A DNA stretch of 48,176 nt, from NCBI GenBank assembly GCA_016181145.1, contig JACOZW010000022.1:1-48176 (forward strand), written 5' to 3'. This DNA is from Candidatus Yanofskyibacteriota bacterium (GTDB lineage: Bacteria > Patescibacteriota > Minisyncoccia > 2-02-FULL-40-12 > GWA2-44-9). The notes beneath the pieces were generated by a model, which was given only the letters and a program-made list of their open reading frames with translations, did no database searches and had not been told where the DNA came from. Positions within the stretch are counted from its first letter, which is position 1. Every line of letters starts with the position of its first letter. Both the position numbers and the translations under genes were made by a program. Shown here in pieces: positions 22,435 to 31,475 of this stretch.

Positions 22435-22755
22435 ATGAAAATAATATTATCTGGAAAAAATATGCAGCTCGACGAGCCATTAAAAGTTTTTGTCGAGGAT
22501 AGAATCGGTAGCTTAGAAAAATTTTTGGGTGATGGACCGGTTGAGGCGAGAGTTGAGATCGGCTTGCCCTCAAAACATCACCGTTCGGGCAGAATATATT
22601 ATGCCGAGGTTAATTTAAAAATGGGAAGTAAATTACTGCGCGCGACTTGCCAGCACGAGGACATGCGTAATGCGATAGTTGATGCCAAGAATGAACTTCA
22701 AAGACAGATAAAGAAGTTTAAGGGAAAGATTAGTGATTCTCGAAGATTAAGTTAA
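22435..22755 (+). CDS. hpf: ribosome hibernation promoting factor (HPF/RaiA family)
   Basis: 'MKIILSGKNMQLDEPLKVFVEDRIGSLEKFL', 'YYAEVNLKMGSKLLRATCQHEDMRNAIVDAKNELQRQIKKFKGK'. Confidence 0.92.
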   Translation: MKIILSGKNMQLDEPLKVFVEDRIGSLEKFLGDGPVEARVEIGLPSKHHRSGRIYYAEVNLKMGSKLLRATCQHEDMRNAIVDAKNELQRQIKKFKGKISDSRRLS

Positions 22756-22802
22756 TAAATAAAACCACTAGCGCTTCATAGTCACCATACCCTATAGATT
22801 AT

Positions 22803-22830
22803 TGACAAATTGCCAGTATATTATATACTC
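22803..22830 (+). promoter_or_regulatory. sigma70-type promoter upstream of 22866
   Basis: TTGACA-16 bp-TATACT. Confidence 0.7.
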
Positions 22831-22865
22831 CCGGAGATGTTTCTTGACAAAACAAGGAGTCAGCT

Positions 22866-23360
22866 GTGGGTACGGCGTTTACAATCCGGCAATTAAGCAG
22901 TGAAAAATCTGTCAGTTCAGCAGATGACCAATCGCTTATTCTGCCAACCAGACGCGATGCCGTGTTGGTAAAAATTAATAAATTTAGGACAGAAAATCTA
23001 AAAGTTCGGCAATCAGATGAGAGTCAATACTTGGCTAAAAAAGTAGACTCACTATTTTTAAAGCTTTGCTTATCTAAGTTAGGCCTTTCGAGAGGACAAT
23101 TAGCTCAACTGGAACCGCAGGAACTTGAGGAGGTGGCCGCGGTCGTGTATCAGCAGTCTAGGCCGGTAGCCATTTCTCATGCATGTATTTTAGCATGCAT
23201 TCCCATAGCCGGTTGGATCATCTTGACAGCATCATTGTTGAATAGCAGACAGCCGGACTTAGATTTTTGGGTTAATATGCGGTACTACTTTTGGTATAGA
23301 AGAATGAAAAATAAATATGGTCAAGATTTTAAGCCTCAACCGGTCAACCAATATTACTAA
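22866..23360 (+). CDS. hypothetical protein with a hydrophobic segment and basic C-terminal tail (GTG start)
   Basis: ORF after aaggag RBS and promoter; 'MRYYFWYRRMKNKYGQDFKPQ' tail. Confidence 0.6.
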   Translation: MGTAFTIRQLSSEKSVSSADDQSLILPTRRDAVLVKINKFRTENLKVRQSDESQYLAKKVDSLFLKLCLSKLGLSRGQLAQLEPQELEEVAAVVYQQSRPVAISHACILACIPIAGWIILTASLLNSRQPDLDFWVNMRYYFWYRRMKNKYGQDFKPQPVNQYY

Positions 23361-23469
23361 GATGATATCTAGGCTTGCATCTAGCCCTCCAAGTTCGTTT
23401 TATTTCGGATGTTTTTCTTAGTCTTCCCGGCACTTAAATTTTCTCTTAATTTTTTTTTAGCCACTACCG

Positions 23470-23496
23470 CCGAGTCAATCTCGGCTTTTTTATTAC
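23470..23496 (+). terminator. intrinsic terminator upstream of secA
   Basis: GCCGAGtcaatCTCGGCtttttta. Confidence 0.8.
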
Positions 23497-23613
23497 AAAT
23501 AAAAACCAGAAAGTTCGGGTAGTGCTTCTTTTGATTATTGAAGTTATGCAATGCCATGGAGTTGGGCTTGATTTTTGTAAAAAGCCTTGTTTCTGCTATA
23601 CTAATGTAGCTTT

Positions 23614-26412
23614 ATGTCTATATTGGGTAAAATCTTCGGCGATGCTAATGAGCGGTATATCAAGTCGCTTGAGCCTTTGGTTGCCCAGATCGACGAACTC
23701 GAACAAGAATATGGGAAGCTTTCGGATGGGCAGTTAAAATCTAAAACAGTTGAATTTAAAAAACTATTGGCTAGTGGCTATTCGCTAGACGCTATCTTAC
23801 CCGAAGCTTTTGCTGCGGTCCGCGAAGCTTCCAAAAGAACGCTTGGCCAGCGGCATTTTGATGTCCAGCTGATGGGAGGAATTGTTCTGCATCAGGGCAA
23901 GATCGCGGAAATGAGAACCGGAGAAGGCAAGACCCTTGTTGCCACATTGCCGGCATACTTAAATGCTTTAACCGGCGAAGGTGTACATATAGTTTCAGTT
24001 AACGATTATTTGGTTAGGCGCGATACTGCTTGGATGGGCCAGATTTACAACGCTCTTGGATTAAGCGTCGGATGTATCAACCATGACGGCAGTTATCTTT
24101 ATGATGCCGCTCATTCCTCCTCCGCTAAAGCTTCGGAGGACAAGCAGAAAAATGATGATGAGCTTGATAAAACAAGAGATTCTACCGGAGCGTTCCATGT
24201 TGTTTATGAATTTTTGCGTCCTGTAGATAAAAAAGAAGCCTACTCTGCCGACATTACCTACGGTACTAATAATGAGTATGGTTTTGATTATTTGCGTGAC
24301 AATATGGCCTATCAGGCTGAGAGTATGTCCCAAAGACCTAACCACGCATACGCCATAGTAGACGAAGTCGACTCTATTTTAATAGATGAAGCCCGTACTC
24401 CGCTTATTATTTCCGCTCCCGATACTGATTCCGGTAAGCTCTATGATACTTTTTCTAAACTGGTGCCGCGACTTAGTGAAAATGAAGACTACAATGTTGA
24501 TGAAAAATTGAAGGCCGTCAGTATCACCGAGGCCGGCATTGAGAAAGTAGAAAAAATGCTCGGCCTCTCTAATATATATGATGAGGGAGGGGTAAGGCAT
24601 GTTCATCATCTGGAGCAGGCGCTTAAGGCCAATATCTTATTCAAGCGTGACCGTGATTATGTTGTTAAGGACGGTGAAGTTATTATCGTCGATGAATTTA
24701 CGGGACGCTTAATGCCCGGCCGGCGCTGGTCGGAGGGTCTCCATCAGGCCGTTGAGGCAAAAGAAGGCGTCAGTATCCAGAAAGAATCACGCACTCTTGC
24801 CACGATTACCTTTCAGAATTATTTCCGTTTATACAAAAAAATCTCAGGTATGACCGGAACCGCCAGAACATCAGCCGAGGAGCTTCACAAGGTTTATAAT
24901 GTTGATGTAATTTCTGTTCCCACCAATAAGCCCGCTATCCGCCAAGACATAGCTGACAGAATATACAAAAACGAGGTAGGGAAGCTGAGGGCGGTTGCGA
25001 GGGAAGTTAAGGAGCGGAATGAAAAAGGTCAGCCGGTACTGGTCGGTACCGTATCTATAGAAAAGAACGAACTTTTATCAAAACTTTTAGAAAGAGAGGG
25101 GGTCAGGCATAATATTTTAAATGCCAAGAACCACGAGAAAGAAGCAGAGATAATCTCACAGGCGGGGCGTCTTGGCGCAGTAACAATAGCGACCAATATG
25201 GCCGGACGAGGCGTTGATATTCTGCTTGGCGGTAACCCGCCTGATTCAGATGAGGCTGAAAAGGTTCGCGGGCTGGGCGGTTTGCATGTAATCGGCACTG
25301 AACGTCACGAAGCCAGGAGAATAGATGACCAGCTTCGTGGACGAGCCGGAAGGCAGGGTGATCCTGGATCCTCTCAGTTTTTTGTTTCGACTGAGGATGA
25401 TGTTATTAGGGTTTTTGGTGGTGATCGCCTCAAGAATTTAATGGAACGGCTCGGAATAGGTGAAGATGATATGATAGAAAACCGCTTTGTTTCAAATGCT
25501 ATTGAGCAAGCCCAGTCTAGAATTGAAGGCCATAATTTCGATATTCGCAAATATGTTCTTGAATATGACGATGTAATGAATAAACATCGCGACGGGATAT
25601 ATCGTCTGCGAAAAGAAACTTTATTTTCAGAGAGTATCAAGGAGACGGTCTTGGGATATGTTATGGATGTTGTTAAGCAGATAGTTAATCTTCATGCTCC
25701 GGAAGATGAAATGATTGAATGGAATACCGAAGAAATAGCTGAATCAATCAAGGCACTTATTGGCAAAGATAATAACTTACATACCGAACTTATAGAAATG
25801 GCTGGTAACCGTGACCACCATAAAGTATTAGAATTTGTTTTTGATTATATCGTTAAAGCTTACGAAGCTAAGGAGGGGGAAGTGGGTCCGTCTCCAATGC
25901 GTCCCGTTAGAAGTCTCGCTCGCACCGAAGGCGCGAGTCCGGAGGACCTCGGCGAGGCTACTTCTAACGGGATGCGGCAATTAGAAAAGTATGTTTTATT
26001 GAGAACGATAGATGAGCTATGGATGGATCACATCGAATCAATGGAACAGCTTCGCGACTCGGTTCGGCTTCGTGCCTACGGCCAGAGGGACCCGTTGGTT
26101 GAGTATAAAATAGAGGGACAGAAAATGTTTGAGCAGTTACAAAATTCGGTTAAGGGCCAAGTGGCAAGCACGATATTCAAGGTCTCATTTATGCAACAGC
26201 CAAAGGAAGTTAAGATGGAGGAACGCCGGCCCGATATTATTCAGGATGAACATAGTCACCAAGCCCAGATAAGCGAACCCCTTCATCGCCAAGGCTATGA
26301 AGGGCAGGCGGCTCATCGGCCTCCAGCTCAAAATGAGCATCCTGATGTCGGAAGAAATGACCCCTGCTGGTGCGGAAGCGGTAAGAAGTATAAAAAGTGT
26401 CATGGTGCCTAG
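23614..26412 (+). CDS. secA: preprotein translocase subunit SecA (with two apparent in-frame insertions)
   Basis: '[20 protein letters not shown]', '[18 protein letters not shown]', '[35 protein letters not shown]', C-terminal zinc-binding '[19 protein letters not shown]'. Confidence 0.98.
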   Translation: MSILGKIFGDANERYIKSLEPLVAQIDELEQEYGKLSDGQLKSKTVEFKKLLASGYSLDAILPEAFAAVREASKRTLGQRHFDVQLMGGIVLHQGKIAEMRTGEGKTLVATLPAYLNALTGEGVHIVSVNDYLVRRDTAWMGQIYNALGLSVGCINHDGSYLYDAAHSSSAKASEDKQKNDDELDKTRDSTGAFHVVYEFLRPVDKKEAYSADITYGTNNEYGFDYLRDNMAYQAESMSQRPNHAYAIVDEVDSILIDEARTPLIISAPDTDSGKLYDTFSKLVPRLSENEDYNVDEKLKAVSITEAGIEKVEKMLGLSNIYDEGGVRHVHHLEQALKANILFKRDRDYVVKDGEVIIVDEFTGRLMPGRRWSEGLHQAVEAKEGVSIQKESRTLATITFQNYFRLYKKISGMTGTARTSAEELHKVYNVDVISVPTNKPAIRQDIADRIYKNEVGKLRAVAREVKERNEKGQPVLVGTVSIEKNELLSKLLEREGVRHNILNAKNHEKEAEIISQAGRLGAVTIATNMAGRGVDILLGGNPPDSDEAEKVRGLGGLHVIGTERHEARRIDDQLRGRAGRQGDPGSSQFFVSTEDDVIRVFGGDRLKNLMERLGIGEDDMIENRFVSNAIEQAQSRIEGHNFDIRKYVLEYDDVMNKHRDGIYRLRKETLFSESIKETVLGYVMDVVKQIVNLHAPEDEMIEWNTEEIAESIKALIGKDNNLHTELIEMAGNRDHHKVLEFVFDYIVKAYEAKEGEVGPSPMRPVRSLARTEGASPEDLGEATSNGMRQLEKYVLLRTIDELWMDHIESMEQLRDSVRLRAYGQRDPLVEYKIEGQKMFEQLQNSVKGQVASTIFKVSFMQQPKEVKMEERRPDIIQDEHSHQAQISEPLHRQGYEGQAAHRPPAQNEHPDVGRNDPCWCGSGKKYKKCHGA
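25897..25976 (+). mobile_element. putative 75-bp in-frame palindromic insertion element inside secA
   Basis: ATGCG flank at 25897-25901 and 25972-25976; arms TCCCGTTAGAAGT (25902-25914) and ACTTCTAACGGGA (25960-25972); interrupts conserved SecA '[14 protein letters not shown]'. Confidence 0.65.
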
Positions 26413-27110
26413 TTTTTCCAGATAAGCTCGAAAATAGACTTGGCCATTTTTGAGAAAGATTGATTTTCAATAACAAAACCAAGGCCATTTTTTTCGAATA
26501 ATATTATGCAAACTTTTTTGTCATAAATTAAAATATATCCGGGGAAATCCATACTCTTAACAAACTTTGCTTGATTTAAGCGGGGATTGCTTACGGATTC
26601 ATCGCCTTCAAAACGAATTGAGCGGGCAAGTATATTTTTCATTCTTCTCCGATGGCCGTAACCAAACTTTCCTCCGATAAATTGCAGTAGTTCCCTGGAG
26701 GATCCTATAGATAAAATTATCCTTTCTTTCGTATCCAGTGCGTCTTCAATTAAACTCTTGATGGCTTCTTCGCCGTAATATGTTTTAATCTCTGAATTTG
26801 AAGATGTTTTACGCATCTCCTTTTGCAGTTCGGGAATAATCCTCTCGGTTAGTATCAATCTCTGCTCAAAGTGGGATTTAATCTTATTTGGATTTTCAGC
26901 TACGAATCTTTTAGTGCCTCGAGAAGTATAAGTACTAACAAGGCCCAAGCTTATTAAATGCTCTAACATATGGTAGACGCTGGTTCTGATAATTCCTGTT
27001 TCCTCGGCTATTCGGCTTACCGGGGCATCAGCTAAATAGAGGAGTGCTCGATATACTCTCTCAGTTTTCTCGTCTAATCCCAAAAAGCTCAGAATATTGT
27101 TTTTTGACAT
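26409..27110 (-). CDS. TrmB-family transcriptional regulator
   Basis: N-terminal wHTH '[49 protein letters not shown]' and C-terminal effector-type domain. Confidence 0.8.
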   Translation of the reverse strand: MSKNNILSFLGLDEKTERVYRALLYLADAPVSRIAEETGIIRTSVYHMLEHLISLGLVSTYTSRGTKRFVAENPNKIKSHFEQRLILTERIIPELQKEMRKTSSNSEIKTYYGEEAIKSLIEDALDTKERIILSIGSSRELLQFIGGKFGYGHRRRMKNILARSIRFEGDESVSNPRLNQAKFVKSMDFPGYILIYDKKVCIILFEKNGLGFVIENQSFSKMAKSIFELIWKN

Positions 27111-27130
27111 AATTTGGATTTTATTGATTT

Positions 27131-27150
27131 TTGACGATAATTTTCGTCAA
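27131..27150. promoter_or_regulatory. palindromic putative operator in the leader of the TrmB-like gene
   Basis: TTGACGA-taattt-TCGTCAA, just downstream of a minus-strand TTGATT-16-TATACT promoter. Confidence 0.5.
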
Positions 27151-27281
27151 CATTTTAAGTATAGCAAAAAGCCAGTAAAAATCAAGGTTTTAATTGACTA
27201 CTAAATCCATAATTAAAATTTTTCAGCAAAGATTCTTGTTTAGCATTATGCTTAGGTTGTTCTTTAAAAAGGAGGAACCAA

Positions 27282-27545
27282 GTGAAAAGACTAATGGATT
27301 ATTGGACTATGAAAGAATTATCTAAGTTGGAAATTGGTTCAGAGGTGGGCTATGGAGAACTATTAAGACATTTAGGCGAGTGGGGTGATGTTGAAGACAT
27401 TCTATGCACACTAAATCTATTAGTAGAAGAAGATTATATATCTATAACTAATCTGCGTTATAGAAGTCATGGTTTTTTACATTTCTACATAAAGAAGATT
27501 AAGAATATTCCAACAGATGATTTTAGATCCCTAAATAAAACCTAA
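27282..27545 (+). CDS. small hypothetical protein (87 aa)
   Basis: ORF with upstream aaggagg RBS; tandem with 27559. Confidence 0.6.
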   Translation: MKRLMDYWTMKELSKLEIGSEVGYGELLRHLGEWGDVEDILCTLNLLVEEDYISITNLRYRSHGFLHFYIKKIKNIPTDDFRSLNKT

Positions 27546-27558
27546 AAGGAGGAATGAA

Positions 27559-27810
27559 ATGGCAACGACACAAGCTGATATTCGCGGATGGCTTAACGAA
27601 GCTAAGAAGATGAAGGCAACTCATGTTATTGTGGTATGTGATACTTTTGACTGGGAAGACTATCCGGTCTATGTGGCTTCGAATGAAGATGTTAGAAAAA
27701 AGTACTCAGAATACAATGGCCCCAATATGCAGAAGGTCATGGAAGTTTATTCTTTGAAAATTGATATCGAGAGCCAGCTTAATGAACGCCGGGCTTTCCA
27801 TTTTGACTAG
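27559..27810 (+). CDS. small conserved-type hypothetical protein (83 aa)
   Basis: aaaggagg RBS; compact ORF 'THVIVVCDTFDWEDYPVYV'. Confidence 0.65.
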   Translation: MATTQADIRGWLNEAKKMKATHVIVVCDTFDWEDYPVYVASNEDVRKKYSEYNGPNMQKVMEVYSLKIDIESQLNERRAFHFD

Positions 27811-27844
27811 TTTTATAAGCCGCTCTATGCGGCTTTATTTTATA
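27807..27844 (+). terminator. intrinsic terminator
   Basis: AAGCCGCtctatGCGGCTTtatttta. Confidence 0.8.
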
Positions 27845-27917
27845 TCGGAATACTGTTATTTTGTAATTATGAAGATAGTTTCCTAATAATATAAAAATTC
27901 AAAAAATGTCATGGGAA

Positions 27918-28118
27918 ATAAAGAGGCCTGGCATCGAAAGATGTCAGGCCGATGAGAGGTTTTCCCGCTGACTACGACCGCTTTGGCTGGGCCCACACCC
28001 CGCTCGCCTTATGGGAATCGCATCCCATCCACGGTACTACCTCTCGTGGGAGTTGAACCCACCACCTACTTGATCTCAATGAATAAAAGCAAATAGGTGA
28101 TGAGTTCGAACTGTTTTC
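27918..28118 (-). ncRNA. candidate ~200-nt highly structured small RNA of unknown family
   Basis: No ORF; minus-strand promoter TTGACA (28152-28147)-16-TATACT (28130-28125); helices 28090-28099/28063-28072 (10 bp), 28046-28050/28058-28062 (T-arm-like), 28039-28045/27954-27960 (7 bp); terminator hairpin 27925-27950 followed by U-rich tract. Confidence 0.72.
27925..27950 (-). terminator. terminator hairpin of the ncRNA
   Basis: minus strand GGCCTGaCATCtttcGATGcCAGGCC then TCTTTATTT. Confidence 0.75.
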
Positions 28119-28124
28119 CACTGT

Positions 28125-28152
28125 AGTATAGCAAATCCACATAGTTTGTCAA
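28125..28152 (-). promoter_or_regulatory. sigma70-type promoter for the minus-strand ncRNA
   Basis: TTGACA, 16-bp spacer, TATACT on minus strand. Confidence 0.7.
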
Positions 28153-28226
28153 TAGCTGGAAAAAGGTCTTAGAATGAGGACAAATTAACCCCATAGGTTA
28201 GCATCTAGTAAATCTCAAGAAGTAAC

Positions 28227-28673
28227 GTGGGTGTCATAAGTAATAAAAATATGGACAATAATTTTATGGAAAATATTCAGAGAAGGGTCATGGGTTTATT
28301 GCTGACACGATCCGGTAATCTGCAAGTCGCGGCCAGAGATCAATGTAGCGAAGTGGCAAGAATAGTCGGTTGTTGGATACTGGATGAATATCCTGAGCAT
28401 GGAGTGCAAATTTGTAAGGGAACGTTTTCCGATGAATCGTCTCATGATATTTTGATCATTGATGACGGAAAATTATTATTTCTGGTAGATCCGACAATAT
28501 GGCAAAAGTTTCCAGAAAGTGAAAACATTTTTGTCGGGTCAGTTAATGATATGCCAGGGGCAGTCAGTTTTCTTGAAGAGAAATACGGCGGGACGTGGAA
28601 ATTATCAGAAATTATGCAGAAATGTGATGAAAACTATCAGCAAGAACTTCTAGATATTATCAAGAAAAATTAG
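28227..28673 (+). CDS. hypothetical protein (148 aa; start may be ATG at 28251)
   Basis: intact ORF, no recognised motif. Confidence 0.5.
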   Translation: MGVISNKNMDNNFMENIQRRVMGLLLTRSGNLQVAARDQCSEVARIVGCWILDEYPEHGVQICKGTFSDESSHDILIIDDGKLLFLVDPTIWQKFPESENIFVGSVNDMPGAVSFLEEKYGGTWKLSEIMQKCDENYQQELLDIIKKN

Positions 28674-28693
28674 CAATAATTATAAGGAATTTC

Positions 28694-28885
28694 ATGGGAA
28701 ATAGGCCAATAATTTGGGGGTTGATATTTTTCGGGATCGGGACGGTTGGCTGGGTTGTTTCTGTTGTTTTTAATGTTGTTACGCTTGGTGCTTTTGCCTG
28801 GATCAGTAATGTGCTGGGGATTATAGCTTTACTAAGTTTACCGATAGCGTTAATCTGTGAGTTGATAAGAAGAAAAAAGAAATGA
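28694..28885 (+). CDS. small two-TM membrane protein
   Basis: 63 aa, two hydrophobic segments, basic tail RRKKK. Confidence 0.5.
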   Translation: MGNRPIIWGLIFFGIGTVGWVVSVVFNVVTLGAFAWISNVLGIIALLSLPIALICELIRRKKK

Positions 28886-29871
28886 ATATTCTTTTCAAAA
28901 AATATGTTTATCAGTTGGGTATTATAATTATCCTTCTTTCTGGTGGTGTTGGTTTTTTGTTGGGTTTTCAGATTGAGTCCGATAAATCTTCCGGAGAATT
29001 AAATCCTGTCAGGGAGAAACAGGAGCACTATACTTTTATAAATCCACTTCTTTTTTATAATAACCCCAGTGACGCCGAAGAATACAGCAGGCTTATTCGA
29101 GAAATAAATAGAATTATAAGCGACTCTGAATCTGAAAAAATCTCTGTCTATTATCGTGACCTAAATAAAGGAAAATGGTTTGGTGTTAATGAAGATGAAG
29201 AATATAATCCTGCAAGTATGCTTAAGGTAGTTGTCATGATCGGGTACCTAAAAGAAGCAGAAAATAATCCAGCTATTCTAGCCAAGAGAATAAAATATTC
29301 TGTGGAGGCCGACAGTCTTATAGGTACCATCCCTTATGATCGGGGGACTAGTCTCGTCCTTAATAAAAGCTATGTCGCTCAGGATTTAATTGAAAAAATG
29401 ATTATAGAATCGGATAATGGTGCAACTTATGCTCTTCTTGCAAATATGAATACAGATTTGCTTAATAATATATATATCGATCTCGGCTTAGGTAATCCGG
29501 CAGAGAAGGGTCGTGATTACGCTATATCGTCTAAAAATTACATTTCTTTCTTTAGGTTACTTTATAATGCTACTTATATAAACAGAACAATGTCTGAAAA
29601 AGCACTGTCGATTTTGGCCAGGTCTGACTTTGCGGGTGGTTTAGTTGCGGGTGTTCCAGATTCTATTACAGTTGCCCATAAGTTTGGAGAGAGTGTTCTT
29701 ACTGATCAGGGCAATAATATAAATGCCATAGAGCTTCATGATTGTGGAATTATTTATGCCCCTCAAAAACCGTACATGCTGTGTATTATGACAAGAGGAA
29801 GAGATCTCGATGATTTGAGCCAAATTATTAAAAGCATATCCAAGGTTGTTTATGATAGTGATGTTCGCTAG
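28882..29871 (+). CDS. class A beta-lactamase-like serine hydrolase, membrane anchored
   Basis: SxxK 'NPASMLKVVVM', 'IESDNGATYALL' (SDN), 'VAHKFGES' (KTG-like). Confidence 0.75.
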   Translation: MNILFKKYVYQLGIIIILLSGGVGFLLGFQIESDKSSGELNPVREKQEHYTFINPLLFYNNPSDAEEYSRLIREINRIISDSESEKISVYYRDLNKGKWFGVNEDEEYNPASMLKVVVMIGYLKEAENNPAILAKRIKYSVEADSLIGTIPYDRGTSLVLNKSYVAQDLIEKMIIESDNGATYALLANMNTDLLNNIYIDLGLGNPAEKGRDYAISSKNYISFFRLLYNATYINRTMSEKALSILARSDFAGGLVAGVPDSITVAHKFGESVLTDQGNNINAIELHDCGIIYAPQKPYMLCIMTRGRDLDDLSQIIKSISKVVYDSDVR

Positions 29872-29893
29872 CGCATAATTTATTTATTAAAAG

Positions 29894-30463
29894 ATGAAAA
29901 TAATATTAGGTTCAGAATCAAGCGGACGAAAGAGAGTCTTGAAAAAGATGGGCTATGAATTTGAAGTTATGCCAGCCCGCATTAATGAGAAGTTAATCCG
30001 TTTTGATGACCCGACAGAGCTTACCCTTGCTCTGGCAAATGCTAAGGCCGATGCTTTATTGCCTAAAATAAAAGAACCGGCTATTCTAATTACTGCTGAT
30101 CAGGTTGTTGTCTGTAACGGCAAAATATTGGAAAAACCTTTGAAGGCAAATGAAGCCGAAGAATATCTAAAAATGTATGCGAAATATCCGGCCGAGACAG
30201 TTACCTCGGTGGTTGTAATAAATACTGCAACTGGCAGGCGGGCTGAGGGGACCGATAAGGCCGAAATTTGGTTTAATTCCATTCCGCCCCATATTATTAA
30301 ACACTACATAGAGGGTAAAGATCCTTTTTACCATGCCGGCGGTTTTGACCATGAACACCCCTTGCTCGTGGAATATGTAAAAGAAATAAAAGGCGAACCG
30401 GAAAGTATCTCGGGTTTGCCGTGGACTTTGACTGAAAATTTAATTAAAGAAGTTTCACTATAG
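29894..30463 (+). CDS. maf: Maf-family nucleotide pyrophosphatase
   Basis: 'MKIILGSESSGRKRVLKKMGYEFEVMPA', 'LITADQVVVCNGKILEKP'. Confidence 0.85.
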   Translation: MKIILGSESSGRKRVLKKMGYEFEVMPARINEKLIRFDDPTELTLALANAKADALLPKIKEPAILITADQVVVCNGKILEKPLKANEAEEYLKMYAKYPAETVTSVVVINTATGRRAEGTDKAEIWFNSIPPHIIKHYIEGKDPFYHAGGFDHEHPLLVEYVKEIKGEPESISGLPWTLTENLIKEVSL

Positions 30464-30464
30464 G

Positions 30465-30680
30465 ATGAGAATTAATGTAAAGGCAAAACCTAATGCGAGA
30501 GAAGAAATGGTCGAAGAAATTCAACCGGGTGAGTTTGTTGTCTCAGTTAAAGAACCGCCTATTCAGGGAAGGGCCAATACGGCTATTGTCAAGGCTCTTC
30601 AGGAATATTTTCATACTCCGAATATCAGGATAGTATCTGGTTATACATCAAGAAATAAGATCATCGAGGTGGGACAATAA
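30465..30680 (+). CDS. DUF167/YggU-family protein
   Basis: 'MRINVKAKPNAREEMVEEI', 'VKEPPIQGRANTAIVKALQEYF', 'IVSGYTSRNKIIEV'. Confidence 0.88.
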   Translation: MRINVKAKPNAREEMVEEIQPGEFVVSVKEPPIQGRANTAIVKALQEYFHTPNIRIVSGYTSRNKIIEVGQ

Positions 30681-30719
30681 AATTTGTGGATGATTGCTTA
30701 GTATGGTATAATTAAGGCA

Positions 30720-31130
30720 ATGAGGCAGATATGGACAATTGTAGTTATAGTAAGTTTTATCTCGGTGTTATCCGGTAGTTTTATCTCTATGGCCTATAGC
30801 GGTACTTATCGGGTTATCTGCTTAGCTACTCAGCTGAATGGTTCGGAAGCTCCTTGCCCCGAGGCAGACCCAATAGGATTTGCTAATTTTCACGGCGAAG
30901 CTCTTAGAAAGTTTTCCAATGTGCTTATAGTTGACGGCCCTGTTTTATTATATGCCATAGTCCTTTTAGCAATTTTAATGCTGGGAACTACTTTAATTGA
31001 TTGGTCCGGCAATAGATCAGCTAAATCGGTCGCAGTTTTATTTTCCAATCTAAGATCTAAAAACCAGCCTCTTTTTGCTGATAATTTAAACTGGTTTTCG
31101 CTTCACGAGAATAGCCCATCTTTGATATAG
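30720..31130 (+). CDS. hypothetical membrane protein
   Basis: 136 aa with two hydrophobic segments. Confidence 0.5.
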   Translation: MRQIWTIVVIVSFISVLSGSFISMAYSGTYRVICLATQLNGSEAPCPEADPIGFANFHGEALRKFSNVLIVDGPVLLYAIVLLAILMLGTTLIDWSGNRSAKSVAVLFSNLRSKNQPLFADNLNWFSLHENSPSLI

Positions 31131-31225
31131 GGCAGTCAGGGAGGATCGTGTGCTATCTGGCGGAAGTCGACGATAATTCCTTGTCTTGCCCAATCAGATC
31201 CCGTAAAAAGGGATTTTTTATTGTG
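31130..31225 (+). ncRNA. candidate small structured RNA or 3'-UTR element ending in a terminator
   Basis: GGGCA..TGCCC, CAGGGA..TCCTTG, ATCGT..ACGAT nested pairing, then ATCCCgtaaaaaGGGATtttttatt. Confidence 0.35.
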
Positions 31226-31242
31226 AAGGTTAAACTTTAGTA

Positions 31243-31465
31243 GGACTTACACATTTGGCCAAGTTCGAGGCAAAATCGAGCATTAATCCTCATCATACTA
31301 GGGTATGATGAGGATTAAGCGGAGGCGATTCCAAGAGGCGGCTAAAGCACGCCTCCTAAAACCTTCGCCTGGAAAGATTTTAACGAAGAAATTGGCCAAA
31401 CCCTTGTGGCTTGAGCCACGGTAAGCCTATGGATCCCGGGCTTCGTGGCTCAAGCGCGTAAGTTC
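31243..31465. repeat. large nested inverted-repeat element (MITE-like or structured RNA)
   Basis: GGACTTAC (31243)/GTAAGTTC (31458); TTTGGCCAA (31254)/TTGGCCAAA (31392); 16-bp perfect hairpin 31283-31318; CTTGAGCCACG (31410)/CGTGGCTCAAG (31444). Confidence 0.55.
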
Positions 31466-31475
31466 TATTTAAATT

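Noticed and set aside
25029-25640. Minus-strand ORFs inside secA
   Set aside because: Overlap conserved SecA motifs; no RBS or family signal.
28020-28045. T-box leader (minus strand GAGGUAGUACCGUGG resembles the AGGGUGGUACCGCG box)
   Set aside because: No aminoacyl-tRNA synthetase or amino-acid gene downstream on that strand, and the RNA ends in its own terminator after the motif; similarity is short.
28046-28062. tRNA gene on the minus strand (GUGGG-UUCAACU-CCCAC looks like a T-arm)
   Set aside because: No acceptor stem, D-arm or anticodon arm at tRNA spacing; flanking helices belong to a larger ~200-nt fold.
28882-29871. Antibiotic-resistance beta-lactamase
   Set aside because: SxxK/SDN/K-F-G pattern fits the serine hydrolase fold, but the Omega-loop Glu is not evident and the KTG motif is altered; function more likely cell-envelope related.
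31130-31225. SRP (4.5S) RNA
   Set aside because: Lacks the conserved domain IV sequence (GUCAGG...GGAAG...AGCAGC) in the right arrangement.
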